NCBI GenBank assembly: GCA_937895955.1
Contig: CALAZI010000203.1
Location: 1-13,448, forward strand
Length of the DNA stretch: 13,448 nucleotides
Direction: 5' to 3'
From: an uncultured Alphaproteobacteria bacterium
GTDB taxonomy: Bacteria > Pseudomonadota > Alphaproteobacteria > Caulobacterales > Parvularculaceae
Shown: in pieces, positions 5,873 to 13,289 of the stretch
How positions within the stretch are numbered: the first letter of the stretch is position 1
Layout of the letters: every line of letters starts with the position of its first letter
The notes under the pieces: generated by a model
What the model saw: the letters and a program-made list of their open reading frames with translations, nothing else
Databases searched by the model: none
What the model was told of the DNA's origin: nothing
Program-made: the position numbers and the translations under genes

Positions 5873-7438
5873 ATGGAAAACAGCAAACGCAATCAATCAG
5901 GGAATGACTGGGACGTCATTGTCATCGGCTCCGGCATTGGCGGAATGGCCGCCGCCGCCGCTCTTTCGAAAACCGGTCATAAGGTCTTGCTGCTTGAGCA
6001 ATACCACACGCTTGGCGGACTGACCCACAGCTTTTCCCGCAACGGGTTCACGTGGGATGTCGGCATCCACTATCTCGGCGGGCTCGCCCCGGGGGACCCG
6101 GAAAAGGAGCTTCTCGACTGGCTTTGCGCGACGCCGATGGAGTTTGCGTCGATGGGCGCGGTCTACGACATATTGCATATCGGCGATCGCGAACCGTTGA
6201 GGCTATCGCGTCCCTTCGAAGCGCAGGAACTGGATTTCAAAGCGCGCTTTCCCGACGATGTAGAAGCGATCGAAGCCTGGACGCAGGCGATGCGCAAGGG
6301 CCGCGAAGCGTTATTGACGTTGGCGCAGACGAAATCATTGCCCGCGCCGTTCGGCGCCGGCCTGAAATGGTGGAAGCGCAACGAAATCAACAAATGGTGC
6401 GGCCGAACGACCGAAGAAGTGGCGCGCAGTCTGACGGATAATGAAGATCTCATCGCCGCCTTGACGGCGCAATGGGGCGATTTCGGCGGACGGCGCGGCA
6501 AGGCGAGCTTCGCTTTGCACGCCATGGCCGTCGGCTCTTATCTTGAAAGCGGGGCGTGGTATCCGGTCGGCGGCGGCGCGGCCTTCGCCGACCATATTTT
6601 GCCGACGATAGCGGCCGGCGGCGGCGCGGCGCGCGCCGGCGTGAAAGTAACGTCCTTATTGATGGAAGACGGGCGCGTCGTCGGCGTTGAAACTGCGGAC
6701 GGCGAAATGATCCGCGCTGACGCGGTGATTTCAAATATCGGCGCCCGCGAAACGGTTGACTATCTTCTCCCGGATGATTGCGGCGAAGAGGACTGGATTG
6801 AAGAAATCCGCTCGCTCGATCCGAACGTCGCCAATTTCAGCCTGTTTCTCGGTTTCGAGGGCGATATCGAAGCCGCCGGCGCGACGACATCCAATCACTG
6901 GATATACCCGGCTGGCGTCGTGGACGCCGTGTGGGACAATGCGCCGGACGGGCCGCCGCCGGGCATATTCGTTTCCTTCGCGTCGCTGAAAGATCCGGCG
7001 CATGATCCGGGTCCAGACCAAAAACACGTGGGCGAAGTGCTCGCCCTGACGGACTGGTCGACGGTTGAGCGTTGGGCGATGGAGCCGCCGGGCTCACGAG
7101 GCGCCGACTACCGGGATTTCAAGGAACGGGTTGAACGGCGAATGTTCGAACAGTTCGAAAATTATTTTCCGGACGTCGCCAAACTCGTCGTCCATCGCGA
7201 GCTTGCTACGCCGCTGTCGATGGCGGGCATAACCGGGCATGAAAAAGGCTCGTTTTATGGGCGTGAAGTCACGCCGAAGCGTCTGTTTTCAGAAGCGTTG
7301 CGCATGAAAACGCCGATCAAGGGACTCTACCTTTCAGGGCAGGATGTGTGCTCCCCCGGGGTCGGCGGCGCGCTGTGGGGCGGGGTGCTCGCCGCAGCCA
7401 ATGTCGACCCCAAGGTGTTCACGCATCTACGGACCTAA
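5873..7438 (+). CDS. FAD-dependent oxidoreductase, retinol saturase / carotenoid isomerase-like
   Basis: A 521-residue flavoprotein of the phytoene-desaturase superfamily. The N-terminal dinucleotide fold is DVIVIGSGIGGMAAAAAL (about 14-31), ending in the acidic LLLEQ (Glu42). Then come GGLTHSF and FTWDVGIHYLGG; the D-x-G-I-H-Y-x-G signature is characteristic of RetSat/CrtISO-type members. The C-terminal FAD segment is GLYLSGQDVCSPGVGGALWGG. Members reduce or isomerise conjugated double bonds of carotenoids, retinoids or related polyenes; the actual substrate here is unknown, and no other carotenoid gene is in the window. The ATG at 5873 is preferred: it follows AAGGGGCG and begins just ahead of the Rossmann strand, whereas an upstream TTG at 5765 adds residues unlike the family. 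The gene is flanked by AT-richer DNA and by two copies of a TonB gene 3' end, which suggests acquisition. Confidence 0.88.
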   Translation: MENSKRNQSGNDWDVIVIGSGIGGMAAAAALSKTGHKVLLLEQYHTLGGLTHSFSRNGFTWDVGIHYLGGLAPGDPEKELLDWLCATPMEFASMGAVYDILHIGDREPLRLSRPFEAQELDFKARFPDDVEAIEAWTQAMRKGREALLTLAQTKSLPAPFGAGLKWWKRNEINKWCGRTTEEVARSLTDNEDLIAALTAQWGDFGGRRGKASFALHAMAVGSYLESGAWYPVGGGAAFADHILPTIAAGGGAARAGVKVTSLLMEDGRVVGVETADGEMIRADAVISNIGARETVDYLLPDDCGEEDWIEEIRSLDPNVANFSLFLGFEGDIEAAGATTSNHWIYPAGVVDAVWDNAPDGPPPGIFVSFASLKDPAHDPGPDQKHVGEVLALTDWSTVERWAMEPPGSRGADYRDFKERVERRMFEQFENYFPDVAKLVVHRELATPLSMAGITGHEKGSFYGREVTPKRLFSEALRMKTPIKGLYLSGQDVCSPGVGGALWGGVLAAANVDPKVFTHLRT

Positions 7439-7599
7439 AGGGAATATCAAGGCACCGTTCGCCAGAACAGGCGGCTTCATTGTTCTTTGCAGTGACCTTC
7501 AATTGAAGCGTTTATATCCGCCTTAAGGATCAATCGGCCAATCGGCGTCAAGCGCCAGCAGCGGGCATGAATTATTCGATCCTAGGCATGTTGTTATCC

Positions 7600-8826
7600 C
7601 TACCGCGCAAACCGGATCGTCACGCGCCGCGCCGCTTCGCTCGTCGGGAAGCCGTCAATCGTCCTGGGCGAAAAACGCATGCGTTCGGCGGCGGAGAGCG
7701 CGGCGTTGTCGAAACAGGCATTGCTCGTCTCGGCGACGCGCGGATTGCCGGCGCGGCCGTCCGCCGCGACATCGATGAGGATCGCGACTTCTTCCAGCGC
7801 TGCGGCGGATGACGCGCAGCGTTCAGGATAGCGCGGCGCGGGCGCGCGCAGGATTGCGGCCTCGACGATGACGGGTTCGCGCGCCGGCGCTTCCTCAATC
7901 AGGGTCGGTGCGGGGTCGGTCTCCATGGCGGGCGCGACAGAGCCGGGATTGTCTTGCGTCGGCGCGAGCGTCAGTTCGATGACGGGCGGCGTCTCAATGA
8001 TCGTCGGCGTCGTTTCGGGCGTTGCATCTCGTTCAGGCGCGGCGGCGACGGGAGCAGGCGTTTCCTCAACGATCGGCGCGCGCGCGGCGGGCGCCAGCTT
8101 CAGCGTCGTCGGCGGTTCCGCGACGGGAATGTCATCGGGCGGCGCGGCGGGCGTTTGAGGCGCCGCTTCGGCGACGGGTATTTCCGTTGCGGCCTGCGGC
8201 GTTTCGACCGTCGGCGCCGCTGCGGCGATCATTGTCGCGTCGGGCGCCGGCGTCGCTTCTTCGATGACGGATTGCGTATTCGCGACCGGCGGCTTGCGAA
8301 CCGACAGCGCGTTGGCGCCGAAAATGGCGATGGCGACCGCGGCCGCAGCCATGGCGGTGTAGGCGATGACGGCTTGCGCCTCGCCGTTAGAAACCCTCGG
8401 CGCCGGCGGCGGCGGCGATTTCACCGGCTCAACCAGCATTTTCGGCGCGGGCGTCGGCGCCGGCGCGGCGCTGACGGGCGCCGCTTCCGTCTCGCCGGCG
8501 GCCTCGCGGCGCCAGGCGGCGGAAAAGTCGTTGGCGTCGAGGCTGAGAAACTGCGCGTAGGATTTGACGAAACCGGCGGCGAAGGGCGTCGCCGGCAGCG
8601 CGCGGCGATCGTCGGCTTCGATCGCGACAAGATGGGGAAGTTTGATCTTCGTCGCCGTATGAACGTCCTTCAGGCTCAATCCCTGCGCGTTGCGGGCGGC
8701 CGCAAGGCGCTTGCCCGTCGTCAGCGCCGCCTCGTCATTCGCCGGCGCGGCGGCGATGGCGGCGCCGGCGTTCGCCGCACTGTCCAGTATTGCAACGTCG
8801 GCGAGCGATCGCTGAGGCGCGTTCAT
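7600..8826 (-). CDS. RodZ-like HTH, transmembrane, TonB C-terminal fusion protein
   Basis: A 408-residue protein of unusual architecture. Residues about 35-110 form a RodZ-type HTH (GKRLAAARNAQGLSLKDVHT, then KLPHLVAIEADD and TPFAAGFVKSYAQFLSLD). A proline/alanine linker leads to one membrane helix at about 150-173. After it lies a long alanine/proline/threonine/glutamate-rich periplasmic stretch to about 325, then a TonB C-terminal domain: RYPERC (Cys337), DVAADGRAGNPRV, NACFDNAA (Cys371), MRFSPRTIDGFP and the end strand VTIRFAR. The HTH should face the cytoplasm and the TonB domain the periplasm. It might couple a cytoplasmic anchor or DNA contact to cell-wall or outer-membrane work; that is inference. 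A TolB-like gene lies 77 bases upstream on the same strand. A broken copy of its 3' end lies at 5540-5668. The antisense strand has long arginine-rich frames that are shadows. Confidence 0.87.
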   Translation of the reverse strand: MNAPQRSLADVAILDSAANAGAAIAAAPANDEAALTTGKRLAAARNAQGLSLKDVHTATKIKLPHLVAIEADDRRALPATPFAAGFVKSYAQFLSLDANDFSAAWRREAAGETEAAPVSAAPAPTPAPKMLVEPVKSPPPPAPRVSNGEAQAVIAYTAMAAAAVAIAIFGANALSVRKPPVANTQSVIEEATPAPDATMIAAAAPTVETPQAATEIPVAEAAPQTPAAPPDDIPVAEPPTTLKLAPAARAPIVEETPAPVAAAPERDATPETTPTIIETPPVIELTLAPTQDNPGSVAPAMETDPAPTLIEEAPAREPVIVEAAILRAPAPRYPERCASSAAALEEVAILIDVAADGRAGNPRVAETSNACFDNAALSAAERMRFSPRTIDGFPTSEAARRVTIRFAR

Positions 8827-8903
8827 GGTGAATCCCGTCTGTTTGCGCCGGCATTCCGGCTTTGACGGGCATGCGAAGCATCAAGGGCGCCAGAACTTGT
8901 TAA

Positions 8904-9812
8904 TCAGGGAAGCGCGATATCTTTCTTGGCGATATGGCCGAATTCGGCGGTTTCAGATTCGATATTGCGATAGGTGAATAGCGTTTTCCCGTCGCCGGCG
9001 AGCGAGGGTTGCACGTTCGACCAGGCTTCATCCGTTAACTGGATAATCTTGCCGTCTTTCGGCTTGACGGCGTAGACCTGTCCGACCAGCGGAACGCCGG
9101 CGCGGTTCGACGCGAAGACGACATAGCGCGAATCGGGCGACCAGACGGGCCAGCCGTCAAAGGCGGGGCTTTGACTTAAATTGCGCTCATCCGAACCGTT
9201 CATGCGCGCGACGAAGATCTCGGAATTGCGCGCGCCCTTTTTCTGCGCCCAATTGAGCCCCTCGCCGTCGACGACCTTGCGATAGGCGAGGCGCTCGCCG
9301 TCGGGCGAGGGCGATCCGAAGGTGCAGACCGTCCGGCATCGCGTGTGTTGCTTAAGATCGCTTCCGTCCGGCTTCATGCTGAAGATTTCATGATATTGCG
9401 ACGACCAGTCGGCGGAAAGGTCGGGCGTCGTTCGCGCTGAGTTGAAAAAGATGCGGCCGTCAGACGACCAGTGCGGATGCGCGTCGTCGCCCGGCTGGTC
9501 GGTGATCTGTCTCGGATTTGATCCGTCAGCGTTCATAACGAAAATTTCAGTGTCGTCATTAAGGACCGCGACGAAAGCGATCATCCTTCCGTCCGGCGAC
9601 CAGGCGGGCGTTTCGGAAATTTCTTCATCGTAAATGGCGCGAACATTCGCGCCGTCCGCATCGGCGAGATAGATTGCGTTGCGTCCGGAACGGTTCGATT
9701 GGAACAGAAGGGTTGAACCGTCGGGCGAGAGCGAGGGATAGGAATCGCGAACTGCGGTGACCGGCGCGGCGGCGCCGGCGATGAGCAGAAGGGCGGCGGC
9801 TGAAAAGGGCAT
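8904..9812 (-). CDS. Exported TolB-like beta-propeller (PD40/WD40-like repeats)
   Basis: A 302-residue protein with a signal peptide MPFSAAALLLIAGAAAPVTA, then repeated PD40 blades. Blade motifs recur as YPSLSPDGSTLLFQSNRSG, PAWSPDGRMIAFVA, PHWSSDGRIFFNSA, GSPSPDGERLAYRK, PVWSPDSRYVVFASNRAG and QPSLAGDGKTLFTYRN, about six in all. They are separated by segments such as EIFVMNADGSNPRQIT and EIFVARMNGSDERNLS. This is the propeller of TolB and of exported PD40 proteins. It lacks TolB's usual N-terminal domain and pal/tol neighbours, so it is TolB-like and not TolB itself. The start at 9812 is chosen because it begins the signal peptide and follows GGAGG; the reading frame extends upstream to 10004 but that part looks non-coding. 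It lies upstream of the HTH-TonB gene on the same strand and is divergent from the cupin gene. Confidence 0.85.
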   Translation of the reverse strand: MPFSAAALLLIAGAAAPVTAVRDSYPSLSPDGSTLLFQSNRSGRNAIYLADADGANVRAIYDEEISETPAWSPDGRMIAFVAVLNDDTEIFVMNADGSNPRQITDQPGDDAHPHWSSDGRIFFNSARTTPDLSADWSSQYHEIFSMKPDGSDLKQHTRCRTVCTFGSPSPDGERLAYRKVVDGEGLNWAQKKGARNSEIFVARMNGSDERNLSQSPAFDGWPVWSPDSRYVVFASNRAGVPLVGQVYAVKPKDGKIIQLTDEAWSNVQPSLAGDGKTLFTYRNIESETAEFGHIAKKDIALP

Positions 9813-9987
9813 TTCGGTTCCTCCGAAAAGCGGGCATTTAACAGGAAGAAATGCGCGCGGCGGAGGCGGTTCATCTCCGGCTGATGTCGTTTCGCCGATA
9901 AGCGCCCGCCTGGCGCGGGTTTTCGGCGATTCGCATGTTGCGCCGTTTTGGCCTAGATTGGCTTTTGCAAGCAATTGGCGGGCGCTC

Positions 9988-10677
9988 ATGCGCGAGAAGG
10001 CCAATCATCACGCAATGTCTCGAAGGTCGGTTATCGCCGCGTCGGCCGCGCTTTCCGGCGTCGCATTATTGAACGGACCATCGCGAGCGAGAGACGCAGG
10101 CGGACGCAAATCCATGAAAAGAAAATTCGATATCGACCGTTTCGTTGAAGACTGCGTCTCGGCGCGCGCGGAAAGCGCCGGACAGGCGGCCGTGCGTGAA
10201 GTGCTGGCGCGCGCCGTTTCTGCGCCCGGCGACGTTCTCCAGGCGCTCGGCGAACCGGCGAAAGCCGGCATCAGCGTCATTCACCGGTCGCCGACGCTGA
10301 CGATCTTCAATGCGACATGGACGCCGCAGATGAATCTGATGCCGCATAATCATCTGATGTGGGCGCTGATCGGCATCTATACGGGGCGCGAAGACAATAT
10401 TTTGTGGCGGCGATCGCCCGAAGGCGTCGAGGCCTTCGGCGCAAAGGCGCTCTTTGAAAAGGATGTCGCCGAACTTCCCGTCGACGTCATCCATTCGGTG
10501 ACCAATCCCTTGCTGCGTTTCACCGGCGGCATTCACATTTACGGCGGCGATTTCTTTGACACGACGCGCAGCCAATGGGACCCGGAGACGCTTGCGGAAG
10601 AACCCTCCGACGGCGCGTCGATCCGCGAGATGTTCGAACGCGAGAATGAGCGCTATTCGCATAGCGGCCATGGTTGA
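9988..10677 (+). CDS. Cysteine dioxygenase-like cupin, possible Tat signal
   Basis: A predicted metal-dependent enzyme of the double-stranded beta-helix (cupin) superfamily, close in pattern to bacterial cysteine-dioxygenase-like proteins. Key stretches are MNLMPHNHLMWALIGIYTG, REDNILWRR, DVIHSVTNPLLRFTGGIHI and YGGDFFD. His120 and His122 of PHNH and His169 of VIHSVTNP are the likely metal ligands. Three starts are possible. From 9988 (229 residues) or 10015 the protein would begin with AMSRRSVIAASAALSGVALL, which looks like a twin-arginine signal. From 10114 (MKRKFDIDRF) it is the usual cytoplasmic size of about 187 residues. The ribosome site does not decide between them. It is convergent with the phosphatase gene, 13 bases apart. 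The substrate, and even thiol oxidation, are inferred. Confidence 0.78.
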   Translation: MREKANHHAMSRRSVIAASAALSGVALLNGPSRARDAGGRKSMKRKFDIDRFVEDCVSARAESAGQAAVREVLARAVSAPGDVLQALGEPAKAGISVIHRSPTLTIFNATWTPQMNLMPHNHLMWALIGIYTGREDNILWRRSPEGVEAFGAKALFEKDVAELPVDVIHSVTNPLLRFTGGIHIYGGDFFDTTRSQWDPETLAEEPSDGASIREMFERENERYSHSGHG

Positions 10678-10690
10678 TTAGCCCGCAGGA

Positions 10691-11155
10691 TCACTCGCCG
10701 CTTTCTTCAAGATGGGCGAGAAAGCCATCGGCGCCCGCCTCAAGAAGATCGAGCACATGCTCAAAGCCGTCCGCGCCGCCGTAATAGGGATCGGGCGTCT
10801 CGCGCGCTTCGCCCTCGGCGAAATCGAGAAAGAGGCGAATGTCGCATTCGCGATTGGGCGGCGCCATGGCGAGAAGGTCGGAATGGTTCCTCAAATCCAT
10901 CGCGAGGAGATAGTCGAACTCGTAAAAATCGGCGAGTTCGACCTGGCGCGCGCGATGCGCCGTCAGCGAAAACCCGCGCCTCGCCGCGGCGCGGATCATG
11001 CGCGCATCGGCGGGATCGCCCTGGTGCCAGCCGCCGGTGCCGGCCGAGGCGATTTCAATCTCGACGCCGCGTTCAAGCGCCTTATGGCGCAACACGGCCT
11101 CCGCCGCCGGCGAGCGGCAGATATTGCCAAGACAGACGAAAAGGATTCGGGTCAT
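10691..11155 (-). CDS. Low-molecular-weight protein tyrosine phosphatase
   Basis: A 154-residue cytoplasmic phosphatase. The P-loop VCLGNICRSP (Cys8 nucleophile, Arg14) is at the N-terminus, where the family keeps it, and the general-acid aspartate is in PDPYYGG (Asp122). Between them are AGTGGWHQGDPAD and TAHRARQV, also family-typical. Length matches the family norm. In bacteria these enzymes act on tyrosine-phosphorylated proteins, sometimes linked to polysaccharide export; no kinase or capsule gene is close here, so the target is unknown. Convergent with the cupin gene, and divergent from the DUF1993 gene starting at 11252. Confidence 0.94.
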   Translation of the reverse strand: MTRILFVCLGNICRSPAAEAVLRHKALERGVEIEIASAGTGGWHQGDPADARMIRAAARRGFSLTAHRARQVELADFYEFDYLLAMDLRNHSDLLAMAPPNRECDIRLFLDFAEGEARETPDPYYGGADGFEHVLDLLEAGADGFLAHLEESGE

Positions 11156-11251
11156 CGCCTTTCACATTTAATTGACGCCGCGGCGCTGTTGCAATCTTCA
11201 GCGAAGCGATAATCTCGCGCCCGCAGCCAAACCCGCCTGAGGAGAAAGCCG

Positions 11252-11758
11252 ATGAGCTATACGACGTCTTCAATCGCCTTCGCCGCCATAGACCAGATGT
11301 TCAAGGGGATGACCATGTCGCTCGACAAGGCGGCCGCCCATGCGAAATCGAACGGCGTCGACGAGACGGTTTATACAAGCTGGCGGCTTGCGCCTGACAT
11401 GTTCACGATGGCGCGACAGGTTCAGATCGCCTGCGACATCGCCGTGCGCGGCCTGACGCGGCTATCCGGCGCAGAGCCGCCGTCTTTTGAAGATACGGAA
11501 AAGACGTTTGACGAATTGAAAGCGCGCATCGCCAAAGCGCATGCTCATATCAAGGATCTTGACCGCGCCAAAATCGACGCCGATCCGGACGGCGAAATCG
11601 CCGTTCCCGTGCGCGACGAGAAAATGACATTCAAGCGTCATCAGTTTCTGGCGCATTTCGTCTTGCCGAACGTCTATTTCCATGCGAGCGCGGCGTATTT
11701 GAATCTTCGCAACGCCGGCGTTCCGCTCGGCAAGGCGGATTTCCTCGCGCGGTCGTGA
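11252..11758 (+). CDS. DUF1993 domain-containing protein
   Basis: A 168-residue, probably cytoplasmic, largely helical protein. The pattern MFKGMTMSLDKAAAHAKSNG, then WRLAPDMFTMARQVQIACDI, then PSFEDTEKTFDELKARI and FLAHFVLPNVYFHASAAYLN is that of the DUF1993 family, which belongs to the DinB-like four-helix fold; the function is unknown. A GAGGAG ribosome site lies 7 bases before the ATG. The stop is followed within a few bases by the palindromic repeat at 11771, so any read-through into the sirtuin gene must cross it. Confidence 0.88.
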   Translation: MSYTTSSIAFAAIDQMFKGMTMSLDKAAAHAKSNGVDETVYTSWRLAPDMFTMARQVQIACDIAVRGLTRLSGAEPPSFEDTEKTFDELKARIAKAHAHIKDLDRAKIDADPDGEIAVPVRDEKMTFKRHQFLAHFVLPNVYFHASAAYLNLRNAGVPLGKADFLARS

Positions 11759-11770
11759 GGCGCAGCGATA

Positions 11771-11887
11771 GCCCCCTCAGTCGCCTTCGGCGACAGCTCC
11801 CCCGTAAACGGGGGAGCAGAAGAATGACGCGACTGATTTTCCTCCCCCGCTTGCGGGGGAGGTGTCAGCGAAGCTGACGGAGGGGGG
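11771..11887. repeat. Composite palindromic repeat with four hairpins
   Basis: Outer arms CCCCCTCAGTC and GACGGAGGGGG pair at 10 of 11 positions. Inside are four perfect hairpins in mirrored order: GTCGCC (11780-11785) with GGCGAC (11789-11794); CTCCCCCGT (11797-11805) with ACGGGGGAG (11808-11816); CCTCCCCCGC (11841-11850) with GCGGGGGAGG (11853-11862); GTCAGC (11864-11869) with GCTGAC (11873-11878). The element looks like two inverted REP-type units. It fills the gap between the DUF1993 and sirtuin genes and ends directly on the sirtuin start codon. Confidence 0.8.
11879..11883 (+). promoter_or_regulatory. Ribosome-binding site formed by a palindromic repeat
   Basis: GGAGG lies 4 bases before the sirtuin ATG and is part of the outer right arm of the repeat. 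The hairpin GTCAGC/GCTGAC ends immediately before it, and the left outer arm could pair with it and hide it. Confidence 0.6.
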
Positions 11888-12589
11888 ATGCCTCAACACA
11901 ACAAGATCGTCATTCTAACAGGAGCTGGAATCTCCGCCGATTCCGGCCTGTCGACATTCCGCGATCCGGAAGGGATCTGGGCGAAATACGATTACAACGA
12001 CGTTGCGACGCCGGAGGGCTTCGCGAGGAATCCCGCGCTCGTTCATTCCTTCTACAATGCGCGGCGCGCCGGGCTGAAAGAGGTTGAGCCGAACGCCGCC
12101 CATGTCGCGCTCGCAAGACTTGAAGAAAGGCTCGGCGACGCGCTGACACTCGTCACGCAGAATGTCGATGATCTGCACGAACGCGGCGGATCGCGGCGCG
12201 TCATTCACATGCATGGCGAATTGTCGAAGGCGCGCTGCGGCGCCTGCGGCGAAGTTCATGCGTGGGCGGATGACTTGTCCCTCGCCACGCGATGCCCCGC
12301 CTGCGCGGTCGACCGCTTCATGCGCCCCGATGTCGTCTGGTTCGGCGAAATCCCGATGCATATGGAAAAGATCGCCGTCGCGATTTCCGAGGCGGATTTG
12401 TTCGTTTCAATCGGCACGTCCGGCAATGTCTATCCCGCCGCCGGCTTTGTCGGCGAAGCGAGGGCCTATGGCGTTCCCTGCATCGAATTGAATCTCGAGC
12501 CGTCGGAAAACGCCTGGGCGTTCACTGACGCGCGCTACGGTCGGGCGAGCGAGATCGTGCCGGAATGGGCGGCGAAGATATCCGCCTGA
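11888..12589 (+). CDS. cobB: NAD-dependent protein deacylase, class III sirtuin (CobB-like)
   Basis: A 233-residue cytoplasmic sirtuin that removes acyl groups from lysines, using NAD and releasing nicotinamide and O-acyl-ADP-ribose. The NAD site GAGISADSGLSTFRD is at 12-26. VTQNVDDLHERGG follows at 89-101, with the catalytic His109 in HMHGEL and the C-terminal GTSGNVYPA. Zinc ligands are Cys117, Cys120, Cys136 and Cys139, two CxxC pairs. SFYNARR supplies Tyr56 and Arg59, the Y-x-x-R pair that in class III sirtuins binds acidic acyl groups, so desuccinylation as well as deacetylation is likely. The start follows the repeat-derived ribosome site. Its stop TGA abuts the stop of the convergent next gene, the two making TGATCA. 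Confidence 0.95.
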   Translation: MPQHNKIVILTGAGISADSGLSTFRDPEGIWAKYDYNDVATPEGFARNPALVHSFYNARRAGLKEVEPNAAHVALARLEERLGDALTLVTQNVDDLHERGGSRRVIHMHGELSKARCGACGEVHAWADDLSLATRCPACAVDRFMRPDVVWFGEIPMHMEKIAVAISEADLFVSIGTSGNVYPAAGFVGEARAYGVPCIELNLEPSENAWAFTDARYGRASEIVPEWAAKISA

Positions 12590-13204
12590 TCAGAAGACGC
12601 CTTCTTTGCTCGCCAGAGACCGGTCCGTCATTCTCCTGCGTCCGCCGAACTGACCGAAAAACGACAAGACGGGATTCGCCGGCGGCGATTGCCTGGTTTT
12701 CGGCTTGTGGCGCGCGGCGTAAGCCTTGGCTTTTTTGTACAGCCATTCGAACTCGTTCAGAAAACCGACGCCGCCTTCAAGCGCGTCCCGCTCGATGAGA
12801 TAGTCGGAGAGCCTTTCATAATTCGCGATGATATGGCGCGCCCAGCCTTCGACGATGATTTTCTGGTTCGCTTCTTCGCGCTGACACATGAAAGCGACGA
12901 CGCCGAAGAGCTTTGGAACGATTGAGCACGCCGCTTTCAAATGCGTGCGCCTTTCCTTGTCGGGTTCGTTCTCTATTTTCTTGTAGCTGATCGCGCCGCC
13001 ATGATCGATCGCCAGCGATTCGATCTCATGGCGAAGATGCAGCATTTCAACGCTTTCAAGGCGATCAATCAGCCGCATCGTGTTTTCGAAGCGGCTTCGA
13101 CGCTTGTTCCATTGATGCTGAATATAGACGAGAAAGAGCCCAAGCGCGGCGACGACAAACGTCCCCGCTTCAACGCCGGTGGCGAATATTCCGCTGTCCA
13201 TCAT
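12590..13204 (-). CDS. Single-helix membrane protein of unknown function
   Basis: A protein of 204 residues if started at the ATG at 13204 (a second ATG follows at once at 13201). A GGGAG site lies shortly upstream; the frame is open further upstream but that part is arginine/alanine-rich and overlaps the previous gene. One membrane helix lies near the N-terminus (AGTFVVAALGLFLVYIQHQW). After it come a basic patch (NKRRSRF), a helical soluble domain with RLIDRLESVEMLHLRHEIES, VPKLFGVVAFMCQREEANQ and ERLSDYLIERDALEGGVGFL, and a basic proline/arginine tail. The design (N-terminal helix, then a cytoplasmic helical domain) recalls DUF4760-type proteins, but I do not recognise it securely and assign no function. 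It may be co-transcribed with the nitrilase-type gene that ends 85 bases upstream. Confidence 0.65.
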   Translation of the reverse strand: MMDSGIFATGVEAGTFVVAALGLFLVYIQHQWNKRRSRFENTMRLIDRLESVEMLHLRHEIESLAIDHGGAISYKKIENEPDKERRTHLKAACSIVPKLFGVVAFMCQREEANQKIIVEGWARHIIANYERLSDYLIERDALEGGVGFLNEFEWLYKKAKAYAARHKPKTRQSPPANPVLSFFGQFGGRRRMTDRSLASKEGVF

Positions 13205-13289
13205 GAGCCCCCGCTCCCGCGACAGGCCGCAGAGTTGAACAAAGGGCGGGTTTTGGCAAGCTTGAGGGAGAAAGGCTGCGCGCGAGGCG

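Noticed and set aside
7954..8865. Long plus-strand frame opposite the HTH-TonB gene
   Set aside because: It is extremely arginine/glycine-rich, which follows from reading alanine/proline-rich codons in antisense. No ribosome site or domain.
9813..10004. Upstream extension of the TolB-like protein
   Set aside because: The ATG at 9812 starts a clean signal peptide after GGAGG; the extension overlaps the divergent promoter region and looks non-coding.
11771..11887. CRISPR-like array
   Set aside because: Units are mirrored palindromes with no regular spacer length and no direct repeats; no cas genes are present.
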